Source: an uncultured Lachnospiraceae bacterium
GTDB lineage: Bacteria; Bacillota; Clostridia; Lachnospirales; Lachnospiraceae
Reading direction: 5' to 3'
Length of the DNA: 47,882 nt
Assembly (NCBI GenBank): GCA_947174665.1
Contig: CAMWJV010000008.1
Coordinates: forward strand, 1-47,882
Part shown: in pieces, positions 36,719 to 45,186 of the stretch
Layout of the letters: each line of letters starts with the position of its first letter
Numbering within the stretch: the stretch's first letter is position 1
Notes under the pieces: model-generated
What the model was told of the DNA's origin: nothing
The model's database searches: none
Seen by the model: the letters and a program-made list of their open reading frames with translations, nothing else
Translations under genes and position numbers: made by a program

Positions 36719-38362
36719 TTATATAAATTTATTCTTCTTAACCATCTGCACAAATTCATTATTATTTCTGGTTCTTGAGAACATATCGAGAATCCTGTCG
36801 GTAGCCTCATCCGGCTTCAGACCGTTCAACGCCTTCCGCATAATGTTGATCGCGTCCAGCTCGTCCCTGTTCAACAGCAGATCCTCTCTTCTGGTGCCGG
36901 ATTTCGCCAGATCGATAGCCGGGAAAATCCTCTTTTCCGAAAGCTTGCGGTCAAGCACCATTTCCATATTTCCCGTTCCCTTGAATTCCTCGTACACCAC
37001 ATCATCCATCTTGCTTCCGGTCTCAACCAGCGCCGTGGCAAGAATGGTCAGACTGCCGCCTTCCCGCATATTTCTGGCCGCGCCGAAAAACCTCTTGGGC
37101 ATATGCAGCGCCGCCGGGTCAAGACCGCCGGACAATGTTCGTCCGCTGGGAGGAACCACAAGATTATAAGCCCTCGTCAGACGGGTAATGCTGTCCAGAA
37201 GAATAACTACATCCTTCTGATGCTCCACCAGCCTTTTTGCACGCTCAATCACCATCTCCGACACCCTCTTGTGATGTTCCGGCAGTTCATCAAATGTAGA
37301 ATAAATTACCTCCACATTTTCTCCGTGAATCGCCTCTTTGATGTCCGTGACCTCCTCAGGCCGCTCGTCGATGAGCAGAATCAGCATGTGCATATGGGGA
37401 TTTGTTCGCAGGACGGACTTTGCCACCTCCTTTAACAGAGTTGTCTTTCCTGCCTTAGGCGGCGACACGATCATGCCGCGCTGCCCCTTACCCACCGGAC
37501 TCACCAGATCCATAACCCTCATGGCTACGCTGCATCCCGGCATTTCAAGCCTGATACGCTCATTCGGGAAAATGGGTGTCATATCCTCAAAGGCCGTCCG
37601 CTTCGCGGATTCCTCCGTAGTGTATCCGTTGATCGAACGGATGAACAGCAGCGCGCTGAATTTCTCCTGCTGGGTTTTAACACGCTTGTTGCCCCGAAGT
37701 ATATCGCCGGTCTTCAGGCCAAAACGGCGAATCTGGCTGGGAGCCACATAGACATCATTCTCACCGGGCAGATAATTCTCACAACGGATAAAACCGTAAC
37801 CATCCGGCATGACCTCCAGAATGCCGCTGGCCTCCTCACCGCTGTCCAACTCTCTGGGGTAAGTCTTCTCATCATAAACCTCGTTGCTTCTGAACGGGCG
37901 TGATGCAGCCACGCCTTCTATAGCCGGTGTCGCATTTTCCGTCTTTGCAGGCACATTCTCCGCCTTCGGTGCAGTTTCGCTTCTGGCCGCGCCGGTGGCG
38001 TGTGTAGTCTCACTGCGGCTGCCTCCGTCACTTCGGCCCGCATTATCAGCACCGGGTGTAGTCTCACTGCGCACCGCATTTACATTTTTCTGAGACGCAG
38101 TCCTGCCGGCCCCCGATGTCTGACGCCTGTAGGCAGTCTGCCTTCCTGTACTGCCGGATGTCTGCGGCGCTGCCTGAGCCTGAGGAACTTCCTGGGCCTT
38201 TGCCGCCTTTTCCTGCTCCTCCAGCTTTTTCAGCCTTTCATCCTCCGCCAGCATAGCTTCTACAATCTCAGCCTTCTTCATTGTTGAAGTACCTTTCAGC
38301 CCGCGCACCTTGGCAAGCTCCTTTAACTGTACAAGCGCCAATGATTCGTATTTCTCTCTCAT
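36719..38362 (-). CDS. rho: Transcription termination factor Rho with disordered insert
   Basis: A 547-residue Rho helicase. The start is the ATG at 38362 (GAGGAGG 5 nt upstream, MREKYESLALVQLKELAK). Residues 1-45 are the helical Rho-N domain. About 55-165 are a low-complexity insert rich in A, T, S, R, Q and E, with RSET repeated three times (VRSETTP, SRSETTH, ARSETAP). Then comes the RNA-binding cold-shock-like domain (GILEVMPDGYGFIR) and the ATPase with Walker A (PPKAGKTTLL) and the R-loop region TALVETGSKMDD. Similar inserts in other Rho proteins are linked to condensate or prion-like behaviour. It is divergent from the malic enzyme gene. Confidence 0.97.
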   Translation of the reverse strand: MREKYESLALVQLKELAKVRGLKGTSTMKKAEIVEAMLAEDERLKKLEEQEKAAKAQEVPQAQAAPQTSGSTGRQTAYRRQTSGAGRTASQKNVNAVRSETTPGADNAGRSDGGSRSETTHATGAARSETAPKAENVPAKTENATPAIEGVAASRPFRSNEVYDEKTYPRELDSGEEASGILEVMPDGYGFIRCENYLPGENDVYVAPSQIRRFGLKTGDILRGNKRVKTQQEKFSALLFIRSINGYTTEESAKRTAFEDMTPIFPNERIRLEMPGCSVAMRVMDLVSPVGKGQRGMIVSPPKAGKTTLLKEVAKSVLRTNPHMHMLILLIDERPEEVTDIKEAIHGENVEVIYSTFDELPEHHKRVSEMVIERAKRLVEHQKDVVILLDSITRLTRAYNLVVPPSGRTLSGGLDPAALHMPKRFFGAARNMREGGSLTILATALVETGSKMDDVVYEEFKGTGNMEMVLDRKLSEKRIFPAIDLAKSGTRREDLLLNRDELDAINIMRKALNGLKPDEATDRILDMFSRTRNNNEFVQMVKKNKFI

Positions 38363-38604
38363 AAACTCCTCCTCAAACACACATAAACTAAAAGCAGCTT
38401 TCATATCCACAATAAAAAAACGGGAATTACAGCAAGACGGTTCATCGACTGGGTTCATCGACATGATTCCTTGATACTTTGATTGAATTATCGTGTTTCT
38501 TCACTTATTATAATACACTTTTCCTAAAATAGGAAGTCCTAATTTTTGTGAATGTAAATTGTCCGATGTGAACCCGGATTCCATATCCGACAGCCATTTC
38601 ATGC

Positions 38605-38633
38605 TTGCATGCAATGACAAATTATTATATGAT
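38605..38633 (+). promoter_or_regulatory. Malic enzyme gene promoter
   Basis: TTGCAT (38605-38610), 17 bp, TATGAT (38628-38633), 29 bp upstream of the start codon. Confidence 0.7.
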
Positions 38634-38662
38634 AGTACATATTCAGGAAAAGAGGTACTGTT

Positions 38663-39811
38663 ATGACAACCAACGAAAAAGCACTGTTAATGCACGAAAA
38701 ATGGAACGGAAAACTGGAGATAGTCTCCAAATCTCCTGTGAGATCCAGAGAGGATCTGTCCGTCGCCTACACTCCCGGCGTAGCCGAGCCCTGCAAGGTT
38801 ATCGCCGAGGACAGGGAAGCTGCTTACAAATATACAATGAAGTCAAACACTGTGGCCGTGGTCTCCGACGGGAGCGCCGTCCTGGGCCTTGGCAACATCG
38901 GCCCTCACGCCGCCATGCCCGTCATGGAAGGAAAAGCCGTTCTCTTTAAAGAATTCGGCGGTGTCAACGCTGTGCCTATCTGTCTGGACACCCAGGACAC
39001 AGAGGAGATCATAAAGGCTGTCACCTGGCTGGCTCCCGGCTTCGGCGGCATTAATCTTGAGGATATCAGCGCCCCCAGATGCTTTGAGATAGAGGAGCGC
39101 CTGAAAGCGACTCTGGATATTCCCGTGTTTCATGATGACCAGCATGGTACTGCCATCGTTGTTCTTGCCGGCATCATCAACAGCTTAAAGGTGGTAGGAA
39201 AGAAAAAAGAAGACTGCCGGATCGTGGTAAACGGAGCCGGAAGCGCCGGCGTTGCCATCACCAGGCTGCTCCTGACCTACGGCTTCCCCGACATTGTCAT
39301 GTGCGACAAGGTCGGCATCCTGTCCAAATCCACGGAAGGACTGAACTGGATGCAGCAAAAAATGGTGGAAGTGACAAACCTTGGGAATGAGACCGGCACT
39401 CTGGCGGATGCCCTGAAGGGCGCTGATATTTTTGTGGGTGTCTCCGCTCCCAATATTGTAACTCCTGAGATGGTGGCTTCCATGAACCATGACGCTATCC
39501 TCTTTGCCATGGCTAACCCCGTACCCGAGATTATGCCTGATGCGGCAAAAGCCGCCGGAGCCAGAGTGGTAGGAACAGGGCGCAGCGATTTTCCCAATCA
39601 GGTCAATAATGTGATAGCCTTTCCCGGCATCTTTAAGGGTGCTCTGGAAGGACGGGCCGCGCAGATTACGGAAGAAATGAAGCTGGCTGCCGCCGAGACA
39701 ATAGCAAGCCTGGTGCCTGAGAACGAGCTGAACGAAAATAACATTCTGCCCGAAGCCTTTAATCCGAAAGTGGCAGAGCTGGTGGCCCAGGCAGTCAAAT
39801 CCCATATTTAA
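38663..39811 (+). CDS. NAD(P)-dependent malic enzyme
   Basis: A 382-residue short bacterial malic enzyme (malate to pyruvate + CO2 with NAD(P)H). Visible are SVAYTPGVAEPCK near residue 50, GLGNIGPHAAMPVMEGK, the metal/substrate region FHDDQHGTA, and the Rossmann motif VNGAGSAGVAI. It lacks the phosphotransacetylase extension. Cofactor preference cannot be fixed from the sequence alone. GAGGT precedes the ATG and the gene has its own promoter. It supplies pyruvate; no other malate genes are nearby. Confidence 0.95.
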   Translation: MTTNEKALLMHEKWNGKLEIVSKSPVRSREDLSVAYTPGVAEPCKVIAEDREAAYKYTMKSNTVAVVSDGSAVLGLGNIGPHAAMPVMEGKAVLFKEFGGVNAVPICLDTQDTEEIIKAVTWLAPGFGGINLEDISAPRCFEIEERLKATLDIPVFHDDQHGTAIVVLAGIINSLKVVGKKKEDCRIVVNGAGSAGVAITRLLLTYGFPDIVMCDKVGILSKSTEGLNWMQQKMVEVTNLGNETGTLADALKGADIFVGVSAPNIVTPEMVASMNHDAILFAMANPVPEIMPDAAKAAGARVVGTGRSDFPNQVNNVIAFPGIFKGALEGRAAQITEEMKLAAAETIASLVPENELNENNILPEAFNPKVAELVAQAVKSHI

Positions 39812-39867
39812 AAAATTTTATGTTTCATAAAAAGCTGTGCCGCACGAGCGGCAGAATGAGAGGGACT

Positions 39868-40383
39868 ATGATACAGGACCCGCTTACTCTCTACAAATTG
39901 ATCGTGTTATATATGCTGAACCGGGTAACCTTCCCCATGACCACCGCCCAGGTCAGTGACTTTATCCTGGGACGGGAATACACCAATTTCCTTACGCTGC
40001 AGCAGGTCATCAATGAGCTGACGGATGCAAAACTGATTTCCACCGAGACCATCCGCAACCGGACCCACCTGTCCATCACCGCAGAGGGACGGGAGACGCT
40101 GAACTTTTTCCAGAACCGGGTCAGTGAATCCATCAAGCAGGACATCAACACCTACTTCCGTGAAAACGAGTACACCCTGCGCAATGAAGTTTCTGTTCTG
40201 GGTGATTACTACAAATCAACCTCCGGAGAGTACGAGGCTCATCTGGTGGCAAAGGACAGAGGCATCAGCCTGGTGGACATCACCCTCTCCGTACCTGATG
40301 AAAACACCGCCGCCGCCATCTGTGACAACTGGCAGAAAAAAAACCAGAAAATCTATCAACAGCTGGTGCAGGAGCTGTTCTGA
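39868..40383 (+). CDS. DUF4364 family protein
   Basis: A 171-residue protein. The ATG at 39868 (MIQDPLTLYKLIVLYML) is preferred because AGAGGG lies just upstream; an earlier ATG at 39820 adds 16 basic residues. It begins with a probable winged-helix region (TLYKLIVLYMLNRVTFPMTT, VSDFILGREYTNFLTLQQVI) followed by a small beta domain. This N-terminal layout suggests a transcription regulator, but the family is uncharacterised. It is 56 bp after the malic enzyme gene on the same strand and ends 3 bp before the convergent rarA. Confidence 0.85.
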   Translation: MIQDPLTLYKLIVLYMLNRVTFPMTTAQVSDFILGREYTNFLTLQQVINELTDAKLISTETIRNRTHLSITAEGRETLNFFQNRVSESIKQDINTYFRENEYTLRNEVSVLGDYYKSTSGEYEAHLVAKDRGISLVDITLSVPDENTAAAICDNWQKKNQKIYQQLVQELF

Positions 40384-40386
40384 GAA

Positions 40387-41721
40387 TCAGACCGGGTCCC
40401 CAGGGTCTTCCTTAATCTTCTTCATGTGTTCCCTGATCTTAACCTCATATCCGTTCCCTGTGGGTCTGTAAAACTCTTTTCCGTCCAGTTCATAGGGAAG
40501 ATACTGCTGTTTTACATAATGGTTAGGATAATCGTGGGCATACTTATAGCCTGCCCCATGCCCCAGCTTTGCAGCCCCTTTGTAGTGTGCATCCTGCAGA
40601 TGTACCGGGATTGGCAGGCTGCCAGTCTGCTCTACGGTCTGCATAGCTTCGAAGATGGCATTACAGCTTGCATTGCTCTTGGGTGCACAGGCCACATAAG
40701 CCGCCGCCTGTGCCAGAATGATCTGGGCCTCCGGCATTCCGATCCGCTCCACAGCCAGAGAAGCATTGGTTGCCACTACCAGCGCCTGGGGGTCGGCATT
40801 GCCCACATCCTCCGCAGCGCATATCATGATCCGTCTGGCAATAAAAGCCACTTCCTCCCCCGCATAGAGCATCCGTGCCAGATAATACACCGCCGCATCC
40901 GGGTCAGACCCCCTCATGCTCTTAATAAAAGCCGAGATTGTGTCATAATGGTTGTCCCCAGTCTTGTCATATCTGACGGCCCGCTTCTGGATACACTCCT
41001 GCGCCACATCCAGGGTAATATGTATTTTCCCATCCCCGCTGCGGTTCGTAGTCATGATTCCCAGTTCCACAGCATTCAGAGCATGCCGCGCATCTCCCCC
41101 GGAGAGATCGGCCAGAAAGTCCAGCGCCTCCTCGTCAATCTCCGCGTTGTAGGCACCCATTCCCCTGTCAGTGTCATATACCGCCTTTCGGATGAGCTCC
41201 TTCACTGCCTCCATGGGAATAGGCTTCAACTCGAAAATGATCGAGCGCGAAATAAGTGCCCCGTTCACCTCAAAATAAGGGTTCTCCGTGGTGGCTCCGA
41301 TGAGGATCAGGGTTCCGTCCTCCACAAAGGGAAGCAGATAATCCTGCTGACTTTTGTTAAAGCGGTGAATCTCGTCAATAAACAAAATGGTACGCTTTCC
41401 ATACATTCCCATCGTGTCTTTGGCCTTTGCCACCACCTCTTCCATATCCTTCTTGCCCGCCACCGTGGCGTTAATCTGAGTGAACTCCGCGCTGGTGGTA
41501 TTGGCAATCACCCGGGCAAGGGTAGTTTTGCCCGTTCCCGGCGGTCCGTAGAAGATGACGGAACTGATCTTATCCGCCTTGATAGCACGGTACAGCAGCT
41601 TATCCTTACCGATAATGTGTTCCTGCCCCACCACTTCGTCCAGTGTCCTGGGACGCATCCGTGCCGCAAGGGGCGATTCCTTTTCCATACTGGTATTGCG
41701 CATATATTCAAATATATCCAT
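40387..41721 (-). CDS. rarA: Replication-associated recombination protein RarA
   Basis: A 444-residue AAA+ ATPase of the RarA/MgsA/WRNIP1 family, active at stalled replication forks. Walker A GPPGTGKTTLA, Walker B FIDEIHRF, and sensor-type ATTENPYFEV are clear; the C-terminal tetramerisation region contains RLKDAHYKGA-like sequence (here HLQDAHYKGAAKLG). Length and layout are normal. It is 12 bp downstream of the NYN-LOTUS gene and shares its promoter. Confidence 0.96.
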   Translation of the reverse strand: MDIFEYMRNTSMEKESPLAARMRPRTLDEVVGQEHIIGKDKLLYRAIKADKISSVIFYGPPGTGKTTLARVIANTTSAEFTQINATVAGKKDMEEVVAKAKDTMGMYGKRTILFIDEIHRFNKSQQDYLLPFVEDGTLILIGATTENPYFEVNGALISRSIIFELKPIPMEAVKELIRKAVYDTDRGMGAYNAEIDEEALDFLADLSGGDARHALNAVELGIMTTNRSGDGKIHITLDVAQECIQKRAVRYDKTGDNHYDTISAFIKSMRGSDPDAAVYYLARMLYAGEEVAFIARRIMICAAEDVGNADPQALVVATNASLAVERIGMPEAQIILAQAAAYVACAPKSNASCNAIFEAMQTVEQTGSLPIPVHLQDAHYKGAAKLGHGAGYKYAHDYPNHYVKQQYLPYELDGKEFYRPTGNGYEVKIREHMKKIKEDPGDPV

Positions 41722-41733
41722 ATTTTCCGCCCT

Positions 41734-42690
41734 TTATTGTCTTTCGCTCCGCAATGTCACCCGGTTTTCATGGACTGTCACGGACTTTAAACTGCGCAGA
41801 AAGCTGGATATGCGGCTGTAACCAAACTGTTTGAAGTCCAGCTGCTTATACTTTTTGTGCAGTTCATCGTTCAACGTGGAAAGATTGTCAATCATGCCGC
41901 CGTTCCGCTCAATCATACTGCATATCTCCCGCTCCAGTTCCGTCTTGGTAAGCGTAGAACGCTGCTCCACATAATACTGGTTGTTTACCTTCTTCACACT
42001 TAAGTCAGGCAGTTCCTGAGTCACCATGGTGCTTAGCTTGGTGTATCCATAGTTACGGACGTCAAAGTCGGAAAACCGGTCATTCAGACGGTTTCCGATC
42101 TGCGCAAGGTCAACCTGCTTGCCGTCATTCTCATTGATCAGGGCCAGAATCGCCTGCCGCACCTCCGTGACTGAAGTGACATTCTGCTCCTCGCTGCCTT
42201 CAATATTCTCATTGCCCTCCAATGCCTTGTTCTGCTCCGCCACCAGGTTCAGATGTATAAATCTGTTGCATGCTCTCGTCAGCGCCGGGGGTGTTTTGGA
42301 CTCCCCCATGCCTAAAACAAACATGCTCTCTTCCCTGAGACGCATGGCAAGCCTGGTAAAATCACTGTCGCTGGTCACCAGACAAAAGCCCTGTACCTTA
42401 TTTTTAAATAAAATATCCATAGCGTCGATCACCATGGCCATATCCGTGGCATTCTTCCCTGTGGTGTAGGAAAACTGCTGCACCGGCATGATGGAATGCT
42501 CCAGCAGCATCCCCTCATTCCAGCCGTTGGCCCTGGACCAGTTACCGTAAATCCGGCGGTAAGTGGAAAGGCCGAATTTGTCCAGCTCTTCAAAGATAGT
42601 AGCAGCGTACTTGGAACTGATATTGTCCGCATCGATCAGCACCGCAAACTGCATCCTCGCACTTGTGAGATTCTCAATATTTTCTTCCAT
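41734..42690 (-). CDS. NYN domain protein with two LOTUS/OST-HTH domains
   Basis: A 318-residue protein. Residues ~12-150 are a NYN (PIN-like, LabA/DUF88) nuclease domain with the expected acidic residues: LIDADNIS, NATDMAMVIDAM and SDSDF. A short acidic linker (about 153-170) is followed by two related winged-helix domains (about 172-245 and 250-315) of the LOTUS/OST-HTH type: GNRLNDRFSDFDVRNYGYTKLS and ELHKKYKQLDFKQFGYSRIS (quoted in part). In other systems these bind RNA or RNA helicases. An RNA-cleaving enzyme is likely but unproven. It heads a two-gene unit with rarA. Confidence 0.88.
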   Translation of the reverse strand: MEENIENLTSARMQFAVLIDADNISSKYAATIFEELDKFGLSTYRRIYGNWSRANGWNEGMLLEHSIMPVQQFSYTTGKNATDMAMVIDAMDILFKNKVQGFCLVTSDSDFTRLAMRLREESMFVLGMGESKTPPALTRACNRFIHLNLVAEQNKALEGNENIEGSEEQNVTSVTEVRQAILALINENDGKQVDLAQIGNRLNDRFSDFDVRNYGYTKLSTMVTQELPDLSVKKVNNQYYVEQRSTLTKTELEREICSMIERNGGMIDNLSTLNDELHKKYKQLDFKQFGYSRISSFLRSLKSVTVHENRVTLRSERQ

Positions 42691-42774
42691 ATTTAACTCC
42701 TGTTCCGAAACCCGGTATATGCCTCATATCCTTTTCCCTGCATCGCCGGATAATGCGCATTAACTTTTATATCA

Positions 42775-42803
42775 ATCATACTGCAATTAATCAAAATCGT
42801 CAA
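42775..42803 (-). promoter_or_regulatory. Promoter of the NYN-LOTUS and rarA unit
   Basis: The minus strand reads TTGACG (42798-42803), 17 bp, TATGAT (42775-42780), 85 bp upstream of the NYN gene. Confidence 0.75.
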
Positions 42804-42828
42804 AGGAATCTCAACAGCATCTGCCCTG

Positions 42829-43461
42829 TCATTTTTCCCGGGACATTTCCCCGCTCTTCATACGGTATACCTGATCGCAGAGTATCTCGATATCTTCCCT
42901 GTTGTGGCTGGCAATCAGAATAGTCTTGCCCTCGCCCTTTAATTCCAGCAGAAGCCTGCGGATATCCTCCACGCCCTCCTCGTCAAGTCCGTTCATAGGC
43001 TCATCCAGCACCAGCACATCCGGATTCTCCATGATGGCCTGGGCAATCCCCAGGCGCTGCCGCATCCCCAGAGAATACTTTCCCACCGGCTTGCGGCTGG
43101 AGGGATCCAGCCCCACCCTGCGAATGGCATCTTCAATCTCCTGTCTCCCAATACGGTGGTTGATAGCCGCCAGTTCCCACAGGTTTCGGTATCCGCTCTG
43201 AAAGGGCAGGAAACCCGGCACCTCAATGATGACTCCGATGCTGGATGGAAAATCCTTATCCACACTGATGTGCTCTCCGTTTACCCATATATCGCCGCAG
43301 GAAGGTTTCATCAATCCGCAGATCATCTTAAAAAGGACCGTTTTCCCGCTTCCGTTCCTTCCCACGATTCCGGTTATCATTCCGTCCTGAAACTCTGCAG
43401 TGATCTGTTTTACTGCGGAAACCTTTCCGAAAGTTTTTGTCACATTTTCCAATCGAATCAT
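42829..43461 (-). CDS. ABC transporter ATP-binding protein
   Basis: A ~210-residue ATPase: Walker A GRNGSGKT, signature YSLGMRQRLGIAQA, Walker B VLVLDEPMNGLD, and the H-loop histidine in ASHNRED. The LGMRQRLG signature is typical of ABC-2 (drug/antibiotic export) ATPases. GAGGTG precedes the ATG at 43461 (a GTG two codons upstream is open). It is last of the transporter genes, 10 bp after the permease at 43471. Confidence 0.92.
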   Translation of the reverse strand: MIRLENVTKTFGKVSAVKQITAEFQDGMITGIVGRNGSGKTVLFKMICGLMKPSCGDIWVNGEHISVDKDFPSSIGVIIEVPGFLPFQSGYRNLWELAAINHRIGRQEIEDAIRRVGLDPSSRKPVGKYSLGMRQRLGIAQAIMENPDVLVLDEPMNGLDEEGVEDIRRLLLELKGEGKTILIASHNREDIEILCDQVYRMKSGEMSREK

Positions 43462-43470
43462 CAGCACACC

Positions 43471-44319
43471 TCACCGGATTTCAATCTTTTTTGCTCTCAC
43501 CAGCAGTCGGTTAAAAATATAAAACAGCAGGATCAGCCCCCCCATGACCAGCAGAACCCTGCATGTCCTCACGGGATTCCCGATATACCGGGAAATATCC
43601 AGCCAGCTGACGGGAGACAGCATCCGCAGGAAACTGATTTCCGACAGTTTTCCGAAGCTGGCGATCAGCAGATTTCCAAATCCCCAAACCGCCAGCAGTA
43701 TTTCCCCGATATAATTCCGGCACAGGCCGTCCACGCAGAAAATAAATTCTCCGAACAGAATGCCGGTCAGCCATACGAACAGCGTACTCATCAAAACAGC
43801 CTGCAGGGGCGTATATCCCAGAATAATTTCCATGGAAATATGAGCGTGGCTGTCAAATCCCAGATTCCGTGCGGTTTCTCCCGCAAAACTGCCCCACACC
43901 TTCCCCCAGCCCTGAAAGGAAATCCGTCCTCCGATGATCACGCAGATAAACAAAAACATTTCACACAGCCAAATCAATACAAGCGTGATATCTGTCAGAA
44001 ACTGTCCGTTTACCCAGCACCGATTTCCGCTTTTCATCAGGATTCCCTGCTGAATATGGCCGGTGATGGGAAATACGCTGGTCAAAAAAACCAGCAGCAG
44101 CATTCCCAGACTGCTGAACACAGGGTCTCCGAAAAAGTGAGGAAGCACGGCGGGACAGAGCTTCAGATCATAGACTTCCGCAAACAGAAGGAGCTGCTTC
44201 AGATATAGCCCCAGCAGCACAAAGGAAACCAGTGTCAATACCACCCAACGGCCGGAAAGCAGGACTGTCCTCAATTCAAACCACCATACCCGCAGAGATT
44301 TCCGAATCATTTTTAACAC
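43471..44319 (-). CDS. ABC transporter permease 1
   Basis: A 282-residue membrane protein with about six to seven hydrophobic helices, beginning with a basic N-terminus (MLKMIRKSLRVWWFELRTVLLSGRW). No family name is certain, but its place between an ABC-2 type ATPase and a second permease supports a heterodimeric ABC-2 exporter. It overlaps neither neighbour; 7 bp separate it from the second permease and 10 bp from the ATPase. Confidence 0.8.
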   Translation of the reverse strand: MLKMIRKSLRVWWFELRTVLLSGRWVVLTLVSFVLLGLYLKQLLLFAEVYDLKLCPAVLPHFFGDPVFSSLGMLLLVFLTSVFPITGHIQQGILMKSGNRCWVNGQFLTDITLVLIWLCEMFLFICVIIGGRISFQGWGKVWGSFAGETARNLGFDSHAHISMEIILGYTPLQAVLMSTLFVWLTGILFGEFIFCVDGLCRNYIGEILLAVWGFGNLLIASFGKLSEISFLRMLSPVSWLDISRYIGNPVRTCRVLLVMGGLILLFYIFNRLLVRAKKIEIR

Positions 44320-44325
44320 CGTCTC

Positions 44326-45132
44326 TCACCTCCTGTACCTTCGCCTGATCAGAACATACAGCAAAAGCGAGACGGCCAGTGCAGTCAAAAACATATGCCC
44401 CAGCGCGAATCCCAGCTTCAGTTCATCCTTCCGGAAAGGAGACCAGTCAAACATATAAACAAACTTAGGACTGGTCCATTTCGGCAGGCCGACAGTAAGC
44501 GTAAAGTCCGCCCAGCTGTATGTAAAGAAAAACTGCAGGATCATGGGAAGGATCACCACAAACTGAGCGTCCCTGACCACCCCGGCCACAGCTGATGCCA
44601 GCAGCGTCAGAAAAGCCGCAAGAATACCGTTCATTGCCTCATAAACCAGCAAGCCTCCCCAGTAATTTTCTGCCTCCAGCAGACTGCTGCTTATTCCCAC
44701 CGAGCAGCTGCTTCCTATGGGAAGCCCCAGTCCGAAATGTCCCACCAGAAAAAAAAGCAGGTCGCCACCCAGCATACAGAGAAAGGCTCCGCCTGCCGCA
44801 CTGAAAGCCTGAGCCAGCGCATAGCAGCCCCAGCCGGTTCTGGGAAGCAGCACGCTCATCCGCCCGCTCCGGTCATCCTGAATATAGAGGAGGATAGCCG
44901 GGAGTGCGGCAAGGCACAGATTGATATAAGGAAGAAGACTGCTGCCCCAGCCGTACATGGCAGCTAAATACAATAAATCCGGCCGCCAGGAGCGTTCCGT
45001 CAGAACCCTCCGGTAAATTTCCGTGTCCCCGAAAGTGTAGACAAATCTGATCAGGCCGATTCCGCAGACAGCGGCCCGGAAAAGAGGCTGTCTCAGCATC
45101 CGCAGCAAATTTACCTTTATAAGCCGAAGCAT
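44326..45132 (-). CDS. ABC transporter permease 2
   Basis: A ~268-residue membrane protein with about six hydrophobic helices and basic ends (MLRLIKVNLLRMLRQPLFRA ... LIRRRYRR). The ATG at 45132 follows ACAGGA by 6 nt; an upstream ATG at 45153 overlaps this site. With permease 1 it probably forms the membrane part of the exporter. It starts 54 bp after the first lipoprotein gene. Confidence 0.8.
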   Translation of the reverse strand: MLRLIKVNLLRMLRQPLFRAAVCGIGLIRFVYTFGDTEIYRRVLTERSWRPDLLYLAAMYGWGSSLLPYINLCLAALPAILLYIQDDRSGRMSVLLPRTGWGCYALAQAFSAAGGAFLCMLGGDLLFFLVGHFGLGLPIGSSCSVGISSSLLEAENYWGGLLVYEAMNGILAAFLTLLASAVAGVVRDAQFVVILPMILQFFFTYSWADFTLTVGLPKWTSPKFVYMFDWSPFRKDELKLGFALGHMFLTALAVSLLLYVLIRRRYRR

Positions 45133-45186
45133 AATAATTCCTGTTCTTTTCATATACGATCCACTCCCGGTATGCTGACATGTACA

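Noticed and set aside
40426..41790. 454-codon plus-strand ORF
   Set aside because: It lies antisense to rarA, whose Walker motifs and start are clear; its translation is rich in C, H, R and P as expected of a shadow frame.
43156..44208. 350-codon plus-strand ORF
   Set aside because: It overlaps the ABC ATPase and permease genes on the opposite strand, has no ribosome site and has a composition unlike coding sequence.
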